This document shows, piece by piece, positions 56,820-64,000 of a stretch of 64,000 nucleotides of DNA (positions are counted from its first letter, which is position 1; every line of letters starts with the position of its first letter). The translations under genes were made by a program, and so were the position numbers. The DNA is from Didymella arachidicola (taxonomy: Eukaryota; Ascomycota; Dothideomycetes; Pleosporales; Didymellaceae). The notes beneath the pieces are model-generated. The model was not told where the DNA came from, ran no database searches, and was given only the letters and a program-made list of their open reading frames with translations. The DNA lies in contig CM049987.1 in the NCBI GenBank assembly GCA_016630955.3, positions 2,604,001 to 2,668,000 on the forward strand, in the 5' to 3' direction.

Positions 56820-57796
56820 ATGATAGACGTCTCGTCTTCGCAGCCCATTGCTTGTGCAGATGGCATCCGATGCCGGTTCCTTGATCTCCCTGGCGGTAAG
56901 TGCAATTCATGCGAGAATTAGCTGCTACTAATGCGCACGCAGAATTGAGAAACCGTATATATGATTGCCTCCGGGTTAATATGTGCAACAGGCCGAAAGA
57001 CACACTTCTACTCAAGCGCACTGCGACCAAGCAAACATGGGAAGAAAAACGCTTTTGCGCTCTGCCGCCAGGTCTCCTTGCTCTGACCCAAGTCTGCCGT
57101 TGCATACGATCGGAAGTTCTACCACTGTATCGTGGCTGTTTGTCACAGACCACGGTATCATGCAAAGCAGATGATATCTATGACTACATCAATACGTGGG
57201 TCATACCTAGGGGCACCAAGAACAAGGATGTCACCGGTCGCGTGGTGCTCGATCTCGGGCGCAGCTACGATGACATTGACTGGGTTACACTGGATATCAG
57301 GCCACTATTACAGCTCAGCAGACAGTCTCCAGGTCTTTGTATGGACATAAACGATCTTGACGACCCAAGATATGTGAGGCAATCACCAAAGCATGCGCGC
57401 ATTGAGCACACCTTAATCGATATGCTAGCCATTGATAATATCGATACATTCTACAACTATGTGGAAACTGCGACAAAAAAGCTGATATGGCACGACAACC
57501 GTGGAGGACCCGCGCTGGTCTTTGACATGAAGCCAGGTTATTGGGAAGAGTGGATGGCTGAGAAGAACCGTGGAGATGAGCTTGACTGGGTTTTGACCAC
57601 TGAATGGGAAGTCAATACCGTAGCCTGGGCACGACGGTGTGGACTGGCGTTTATGGAAGACGACGAAAATGACATTCTCTGTAGCCCCGAAAACATCGCA
57701 TTTCAGCGGGCAGGACAGGTTGAGATACAGGACGGCATGCGTTCACGTACATACCATCGGCGGAAGCGAATGGACTCCCCTCCGGGCGATTCATGA
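56820..57796 (+). CDS. 2EXR/F-box-like fungal protein
   Basis: Exons 56820-56895 and 56943-57796 (47-nt intron with CTAC branch, CGCAG acceptor) encode 309 residues. The splice rebuilds IRCRFLDLPGELRNRIYDCL, the diagnostic N-terminal motif of this lineage-expanded fungal family; a start at the later Met (56909) would lose it. LLALTQVCRCIRSEVLPLYR is the second family block. The rest has no named domain: acidic and Trp-rich (YWEEWMAEKNRGDELDW). Such proteins occur in large numbers in Pleosporales and relatives; some are proposed as F-box-like adaptors. No function is assigned. Confidence 0.88.
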
Positions 57797-57834
57797 CCAT
57801 ATCCTTGAACTGAATGTTTACTCTCTGTCATAAA

Positions 57835-58962
57835 CTAACACGGGCATGTGTTGTTGAAGAATGTGCTGTTCGACGCGAGCATGACCTTCTTCGGCCCATC
57901 ATCCAACGCTTGACCAACGAAGACGACCTGAACAGCGGCAAAACTAGTTTTCGTCAGAGATCAATAACAAGACATCATCTCGATTGTACCTACGCTGCTG
58001 TCACAGAGAACACGTCCGTCCTCCGTGCATCAGTGAAAATTGACAGACACAATGAGATGAGTACATTGAACCCTGCAATAGTCCCAAGCCTGGCACTCAG
58101 CGACTTGACCGTTGTCAACACAGCAATCGAAGCGACTGGAATTGCGCAAGCGATCGCGCTTGTCAACCAAAAGGTGAGCTTGAAGATCTTCTGGTCGTTG
58201 AACGATATGACTCCCAGTTTTGGGTTTGGTTTACGCCCGTTCAGAAAGTTGAGCTTGTCTAGCACATTGAGCGCATGGTTACCCAGCATTCTGGAGAAAG
58301 AGTCTGCGTCGCGTCGTGCTCGGAGAACAACAAGCTCCGGGTTGTGCGAATGTGGCTGCGAGACGTTGCCGTAAATGTTAGAGTCGGGCCCGCATAAGCA
58401 GGAGCGCATTGTTTCGCCCGCCAGAAAATGCTGAATATCAGTCAGATCGAATTTGTCTGGCTCCTTGAGTTGTAAGATGGTCGCTTGTTGGATGAGCGCG
58501 TGGTCTTTGCAGATGTACTTGTCAGCGTTGTGGCGGTGCCTGTAGTTCAGGTGACGCACTGTACTCATTCAGGATTTGCCTTATCTGCAAGAACAGGTCT
58601 CGCTGCTTTGTGTCACCGTCCCCCAGGCTACCATCTTTTTGCTTCCTGTACGCGGAGTTGAGCCAGTATGCGTTGACGGCGTAATCCTTCTTCATCCCTA
58701 CGGGACTTAGACTATCCTTTTGCTCCAACTCTACCAAGTCTTTTTCGAGACATATCAGCTCGTTCTGGAGGTATAGCAGATTTCGCGCGTTCAGAGCGCC
58801 GAAGCGTCGGAACATGCCAATCTCTGGCAGGACTCCCATACGGCCAGCGAGCATAGGATAGCCTTTGACAAGATGGCTGAACGCATCAAGGGCTTTTGGG
58901 GGTTCGGCGACCGTCGAAGGTTTTCGTATGGAGGACTTTTCTGAGCTCATATCTGACGCCAT
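57835..58962 (-). CDS. DUF6594 membrane protein
   Basis: Exons 58962-58560, 58504-57994 and 57943-57835 encode 340 residues. The start ATG at 58962 gives MASDMSSEKSS; the frame is open further upstream with other ATGs, so the start is somewhat uncertain. Family blocks: HLVKGYPMLAGRMGVLPEIG, FRRFGALNARNLLYLQNELI, LNEYNHALIQQATILQLKEP (restored by intron 1), and three C-terminal membrane spans, FKLTFWLTSAIACAIPVASI, LGTIAGFNVLISLCLSIF and TAAFAAVQVVFVG (restored by intron 2). The second donor GTAGGT sits at an in-frame stop if unspliced. Function unknown; a membrane role is inferred. It converges on the 2EXR gene with a 38-bp gap. Confidence 0.9.
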
Positions 58963-60835
58963 GGCAGAAGTGGGATAGATGTTGGAAGGCGCTGAGGAGA
59001 CGGCGGGGCTTAGAATCTTATTCAAGTCTATCATGCATCGTACACAGTGGTGCAAGGTCGCTTCGGGTGCCCGGCATATGTCATGCTGTTGCACGAGCGC
59101 CTTTGCTTTCGCCTCGCATATCACCTGATGTAACATCTGCCTAAGTGGTCGCCGCGCCCCGGCCTTGGTGATAACCGTAGCACGAACACTTGCGACGCAA
59201 CAACGTGCGAGCTTGGATTGCAAGATAGGCCCCAGTATGTATTCAAATCGAATTTCTAACGTCTTCGTTCTAGTTCTTTTCTCAGTTCCAGTGAGCAAAA
59301 TCTGGTCTAGAGGCGTGGAGGCCTTGACTAAAGCAGGAGGATGCGGTTCGAAAAGGTCTATCGGCCTATATCACCATGTATTCTTTTCGACACGGTTGTA
59401 TGAACGAAGGCTAATGTCGTGGTATAAGCTACATGTACGAAGATGGACGGAATTTTCCAAAGAAACTCAGACATGGGATAGAAGAAGAAGTTCCATCGAG
59501 TTCGCTGTTGGGTGGGTTCGTAAATGTCTTCCCTCAAGTTTAGCAGACTGGAGTCAGTTTACGTCTCTAATGCCGTGGCGCCCAGATTTTGCATCGTTTC
59601 GACTATTTGCAGAGTCTCAAGCGTGACAGCAAATAAGTGACAATGCACCAGTGAGGTCACTCGTTATGTGACGAGCTCAACGTACACTAGGTCCCAATAC
59701 GCTGAAAAGCTCCTACGTCACCACTAAAGCAGCTTCTTCCAGAGTCTAGATCGTGGTCAGGTGGATGTCAGTCTGTTTGCCACGGTAAAGCACTCTATGA
59801 AGGCATGCGCCGCTGCGCTATAAATTCGCTAGTGAATGTGAATGGTACGTACCTCCAATACTTCGCGCATACTGCATCTTCCTTTCAATCCATAGACTGC
59901 AAGATGACACGTCCTCAGAAGACACGGCTCCGTATGTTTTCCCCGGGGGACGACTGAACAGTGTCTGATGTACTGTGTAGCAAAAAACTTAAATGCAAAT
60001 ATAGAACGCCAAACTAATAAGTGCGTGAACCAAGTAAGTCACGTCTGATATTGGAAAAGCTCGTGCGTAGTGTACTGAAGTATGCAAGGAGGCGATGAGG
60101 CAGGAGGCGATGAGGCGTCGCGATGGTGGCGGCGAAGGTCCCGGTGGAGGTGAGGTTCCTGACTACAGCGATTTGCCTGCTAACGATGACACTGAGACCG
60201 CTCGTGGCGACCACCAGAGCGAGCGCCCAGCGAAGGAACCGAGCTGTCCTCGCTGCATCCTCCAATAGAGCCTCCAAACCAGCGTTTGGGCCGTCTCTTT
60301 ACCCACAAGGAAAAGGAAATGCCTCCAAGACAGGTAAAGAGTCATCACAATAGTACTCATTGTGCTCAAAAGCCTCCTGAGCGTGCCACATGTGACGCCG
60401 AGGCGCAGATGCGCAGTCCGAGGTTTTGAACAATTACACACCGTGCATCTGTGAGATATAGATGATCTTAAACAATGAGCCTGCCTTCAGAGAAATGCAG
60501 GAGACCAAGGTGAGGAGTCCAGGAACACGTGTGGACACTAGGTAGCATGGCACCGACGTGCAGTGGAGGCAATGTCGGTTTGCAGCGGATACAGCAGGCT
60601 TTTGCATCAGGATCAAATAGTTGGGTTGACGCCTGTTCAACACCTCATGGTCATCCTCAGTATTTGCAAACGTCGGCGGTGAATGCACCGAAAGGCTCCA
60701 GGCTGAGGTTCTACATCGTAAATAGCGATGCTGAATTCTCAGGTGGCCTCCAGGATGTAAGTCTTCTAGGTGATCCTGGTAGATCATATTTCGATCCGTC
60801 TTTTGGTAACGACTGTGCGAAAAAGCGTCGCAAAT
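58963..60835. other. Gene-poor stretch, with short tandem repeat
   Basis: About 1.9 kb. The DUF6594 frame extends upstream to 59298 without stops but looks like leader. A minus-strand frame at 60014-60277 contains a hydrophobic segment (WALALVVATSGLSVIVS) but starts at TTG with a stop upstream. A tandem repeat of GGAGGCGATGAGGCA (two copies) is at 60088-60116. No supported gene. Confidence 0.4.
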
Positions 60836-61245
60836 TCATCCAGACGCCTTCCTGGCCTCAACAGCTTTTTCATAGGCACTCAGATTGATGTTGCCAGCAC
60901 TCCAGATGGTGACGGCCTGCACGAACACTCCACTCTCTTTGCGTCGTTCGACATAGCCGATCACATTAATCCAGGTTCCGGTCTCTAGATCAGACCTGTT
61001 CACACGCTCCAGGACATGGACAACATCGACATTGGCGACTACTACGGCGCTGGCGGCGGGGTAACTGTGCTTGAGCTTGAGAGTAGCTGTTGGGACCACA
61101 TATTCGTCAACACTGCCGTAATCAGCTTTAGCTCACCAAGATACCATGGGAGTTCGTACCAGCCCAGAAAGCGAACTTTTGTCCCCTGTGCCGATGTCTT
61201 GAGGTCGTTGAGCAGGACGAGATTCGATGCAACAGGTCCAGACAT
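60836..61245 (-). CDS. TEN1: Telomere-capping CST complex subunit Ten1
   Basis: Exons 61245-61160 and 61112-60836 encode 120 residues, the expected size for this small OB-fold protein. MSGPVASNLVLLNDLKTSAQ leads to GTKVRFLGCVDEYVVPTATL (Cys restored by the 47-nt intron), LKHSYPAASAVVVANVDVVH and GTWINVIGYVERR, the blocks seen in fungal Ten1. The partner Stn1 forms a Stn1-Ten1 module at telomere ends. Without splicing the two halves sit in different frames, each ending early, which is why the gene is easily missed. Divergent from Snf7 with 387 bp between starts. Confidence 0.85.
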
Positions 61246-61632
61246 GTCGTCTGATGTGGTGTTCAGAAGCTGAGCAACATCCTGGTCACTGGAGCCGAGG
61301 CCAAGCAAGCACGTGCCAAGCTTAGCGCGGGTGATCTCATAGCACCTCTTGATTCATGCGCATGCCCGATACTGACTTGCAACCTCCAGGCAGAAACAAA
61401 ACATACCACAAAACCACCGCGCACACCGCCAACCGCTTCCGATACTTCTCTCCTCAGCCCTCCCCAACTAACCCTTCAGCTAACCCAAGGTAAGCGCCTC
61501 TCGCAATCGACTGCCCCGCCATCTCCACGCTTGATAACCCACTTCGGCCTCCGCCGTGTCTCATGCTTCAAGCATTATTCGCCAAGAGCACGCGTCCATA
61601 CTGACTTCCAATCCACAGAATCTAACACTGTC
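61246..61632. promoter_or_regulatory. Shared divergent promoter, Ten1 / Snf7
   Basis: The 387 bp between the two start codons; no gene seen within it. Confidence 0.5.
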
Positions 61633-62464
61633 ATGTCTGGCTGGGGTCTCGGTTGGTTTGGCGGCGGCCAAGCCAAGAAGGAGGCGCCGAAGAAGGCCAT
61701 TCTCCAGCTTCGCGGGCAGCTTGAGATGCTGAACAAGCGCGAGAAGCACCTACAGAATCAGATGGATGAGCAAGATGCACTTGCACGGAAACACGTCTCA
61801 TCAAACAAAGCTGGTAAGCCGACTCGGACGCCCTCGAACGTCGTCTCAGGGAAACATCACACTGACGCCTGAGCAGCGGCGAAGGCAGCACTTCGACGAA
61901 AGAAGCAGTTCGAGCACTCCCTCGAACAGACATCCGCACAAATCATGACGCTCGAGCGCGAGATATATTCGATCGAGACAGCAAACATCAATAAAGAGAC
62001 ACTAGACGCTATGAAGAACGCAGGCACAGCCATGAAACAGATACATGCCGGTCTTACAATCGACAAGGTCGACAATGTCATGTACGATTCCCTAAGACAT
62101 TCACTTCGAACGGCTCTGTCCCGATTTCTTGGAATTAGGTCTCGAACATCACGCTGACTTACTGAACAGGGAAGACCTCCGCGAGCAGCACGCTATCGGC
62201 GAGGAAATCAGCGAGGCAATAACCTCGGGCGTAACAACCGGCGGCATCGACGAAGACGAGCTGGACGAGGAGTTGGCCGAGCTACAACAGGAGAAGCTGG
62301 ACGAGGACATGCTGAAGACAGGCAACGTGCCCGTGAACGACAAGATCGCGAAAGGAAGACTGCCTGCGGCGCCGTCGACAGAGGTGCGCGGCAAGGCACA
62401 GCGAATCGAAGAAGAAGACGAGGAGGAGGAGCTCAGGAAGCTGCAAGCCGAGATGGCCATGTGA
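61633..62464 (+). CDS. SNF7: ESCRT-III subunit Snf7/CHMP4
   Basis: Exons 61633-61813, 61877-62081 and 62170-62464 encode 226 residues. MSGWGLGWFGGGQAKKEAPK is a typical Snf7 N-terminus; KAILQLRGQLEMLNKREKHL and LRRKKQFEHSLEQTSAQIMT form the basic helical hairpin. The splices restore SNKAAAKAALRRKKQ and NVMEDLREQHAIGEEISEAI. The C-terminal half is strongly acidic (DEDELDEELAELQQEKLDED) with the MIM-like end ELRKLQAEMAM. The protein polymerises on endosomes to bud vesicles and is also used in pH signalling in fungi. The first visible ATG is used. Confidence 0.96.
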
Positions 62465-63218
62465 GCGAAGAAGTTGTGTGCACAATTCACTAGCATAGAA
62501 GGCTGGAGGAAGGAAGTCTTGAACGGCGTCTGGCGATTCTGAGGGATCTTGTGTATTCTCCTTCCGCTTGGATCTTTAGGGCTACGTGCCCGCACTTCCT
62601 CCATGGGATGTGCGAAACGATATACCTTGCAAATTCTGATATTCAGAGTTCAATTCTCGCCTTAAGGTCCTCGTCCACAAGCCACATGCATGGGACGAAC
62701 TTGGGTGCCTTGTTCACCATCCTGCAGGCAACGACACACTCAAATCAGATCTGGATTCCCCTGTCAAGCTTAAATGTCCTGCAGAGTGTACAAAATCCAG
62801 AGGTCACTGGAACGCAAGCGCCCAAGGGAGTATTGTGAATATCCATTTAGTTGTAAGCTCAAATATCTGATTCCGCATTGAGCCGATTCTCGAGGCGCTC
62901 AAAGGCAACTCCCTGCGCCTTGGCTATGTGACGCCCCATTATGCATGCAGCGCAAGAGCGTCGAGTATTGCGGAAAACACTTTTGAAGGCCCAGGCCACC
63001 ATCGGGCCATCGCAGGGTATCAACGTCGCAGTATGAGATCGAGTGTGCAGCCATAACGCCGAAGGTCGTCACCGTATCCATACCCATGTCGTGAAGCTGA
63101 AAATAAGTAGATCAAAGTGCAAAAAAGTATGTGCAGAAGAATAGAAGAGCAATCATCGCCGCTCGAAGTTACTGTTCCACAACCAGGGCCATCGCCGACA
63201 TCTTGCTGGATGAGAGTA
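62465..63218. other. Convergent intergenic region, no supported gene
   Basis: About 750 bp between the Snf7 stop and the stop of the minus-strand partial gene. Nothing convincing is seen. Confidence 0.4.
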
Positions 63219-64000
63219 CTACTCTGCCTGTTGGAGTATCTGGTCGTCCTTTCTTGCATGTTCACCTTTCTTGGCAGTCAGGTCATCAGCAGTGATTTCG
63301 GTAACAGATCGCTTGATCAGCGGCGTGCTAGTCTGCACCGCTGGCGAGCCGGGTACGGGTGTGAGCGGCTCTACACTTGGTCGATGCGAGGTTGGCAGAG
63401 ACGCAACAGGAGCCGAAGGCGCTTCCGTAGAGGCAATCGTCATATTGGGTGTGAACTTGTGCGGTTCACCGGCTGGATCCACAGGTGTGGCCAATACAGC
63501 CGCTGTAGGCGCAGGTACGGCCGAAGACGACACAGATGTGAGGTTTGTTGGCTGCGGGGCCTGAGGAGGTGCCTGTGAGGGAGCATACGCAGGGCCTTGC
63601 TGGGACGTCTGCTGCGGCGTTGCTTGTTGTGCTTGCTGAGGTGCTTGCGGTGATATTTGCTGATGATGAGTGCTTGGAGGTGCACTTGGGAGTGTGCTGG
63701 CAGCCCCAGCTGCCGCGATGACAGCTGCATCACCACCGGTCGCACTACTCGGGGCGGGAGGCTCGGTCGTCGTGGCGGTTGGCCTATAATCTCTCAGGTT
63801 GGGAACCTTCCGAAACGAATCCCATAACTTCTGTTCGAGTTCGTTGAGGCTGGACCGAGGGATGTCAGGATTGGCGAAAGCCCTGATTACTTTGTCGATC
63901 TTCGTGGCTTCTTCTGGCTCGTTCCTAATCTTTGTGTATTGAAACCTGAAGACTTCCAAGTTCCTAATGATCCCATGGTCGATGTTTGAGGGATAGCGCG
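63219..64000 (-). CDS. C-terminal part of a Gln/Pro-rich protein (5' partial)
   Basis: The frame is open to the right window edge, so the gene begins outside; 259 residues are visible. It opens YPSNIDHGIIRNLEVFRFQY, then TKIRNEPEEATKIDKVIRAF and LNELEQKLWDSFRKVPNLRD, a helical segment, followed by a long Ala/Pro/Gln-rich stretch (QQAQQATPQQTSQQG) and a Ser/Pro/Thr-rich end closing in TAKKGEHARKDDQILQQAE. I do not recognise a family. The composition fits a nuclear or regulatory protein with a disordered tail, but no function is claimed. Confidence 0.6.
   Translation of the reverse strand, partial: RYPSNIDHGIIRNLEVFRFQYTKIRNEPEEATKIDKVIRAFANPDIPRSSLNELEQKLWDSFRKVPNLRDYRPTATTTEPPAPSSATGGDAAVIAAAGAASTLPSAPPSTHHQQISPQAPQQAQQATPQQTSQQGPAYAPSQAPPQAPQPTNLTSVSSSAVPAPTAAVLATPVDPAGEPHKFTPNMTIASTEAPSAPVASLPTSHRPSVEPLTPVPGSPAVQTSTPLIKRSVTEITADDLTAKKGEHARKDDQILQQAE

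Noticed and set aside
59165..59626. 153-codon plus-strand frame upstream of DUF6594
   Set aside because: No motif, unlikely composition, and lies opposite the probable leader of the DUF6594 gene.
60014..60277. Hydrophobic minus-strand frame (possible membrane peptide)
   Set aside because: Starts at TTG right after an in-frame stop, includes a tandem repeat, and has no homology I can recognise.
1..64000. tRNA, rRNA or CRISPR features
   Set aside because: No tRNA-like arm pairs with a GGTTCGA-type loop, rRNA sequence, or spaced repeat array was found by eye; a covariance search would be needed to exclude tRNAs fully.

Overview
This is a segment of a filamentous ascomycete nuclear chromosome (Pezizomycotina; most likely Dothideomycetes). 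Genes lie on both strands. Most introns are about 47-60 bp, with GT..AG ends and CTAAC/CTGAC-type branch sites. The gene set is typical of filamentous fungi: a division I chitin synthase, DUF6594, 2EXR/F-box-like, DUF1365 and DUF3455 proteins, and a Fot1/pogo-type transposon. The class-level placement is inferred from gene families and transposon type, not from a phylogeny. Intron positions were assigned by reading splice sites by eye and checking that the joined frames keep family motifs and add up to whole codons.

Layout. 0-9 kb: 3' part of a BUD2-type RasGAP (+), a small Cys-rich gene (-), cyclophilin-40 (-), an IFRD-family gene (-). 9-13.5 kb: gene-poor stretch with one small two-finger C2H2 gene (-) and coding-like fragments I could not assemble. 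13.5-23 kb: NOT3/5 subunit of CCR4-NOT (-), divergent D-aminoacyl-tRNA deacylase (+), a DUF1365 protein (+), isocitrate lyase (+). 23-33 kb: a multi-span membrane protein (-), a small serine-rich protein (-), SNF1/AMPK alpha kinase (-), a Dal5-type MFS transporter (-). 33-42 kb: mitochondrial-targeted unknown (+), low-molecular-weight tyrosine phosphatase (-), chitin synthase (+), an 11-knuckle CCHC protein (+). 43-50 kb: second Dal5-type MFS transporter (+), class-IV aminotransferase/ADC lyase (-), TOM70 (+), secreted DUF3455 protein (-). 52-57 kb: cytochrome P450 (-) with an apparently complete 2.1-kb Fot1/pogo element about 300 bp upstream of its start. 57-64 kb: 2EXR protein (+), DUF6594 membrane protein (-), telomere protein Ten1 (-), ESCRT-III Snf7 (+), and the 3' end of a Gln/Pro-rich protein that continues out of the window (-).

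Most genes are unrelated housekeeping functions; I do not see a metabolic cluster. Head-to-head pairs sharing short intergenic regions are NOT3/DTD, Dal5-MFS/mitochondrial protein, LMW-PTP/chitin synthase, ADC lyase/TOM70 and Ten1/Snf7. SNF1 and isocitrate lyase, both parts of the glucose-derepression response in fungi, are about 5 kb apart, which may be chance. The most distinctive features are the intact transposon next to the P450, several very short first coding exons (7-25 nt), a GC-AG intron, a long NOT3 intron whose retention would truncate the NOT box, and a near-perfect pair of palindromes upstream of a transporter.
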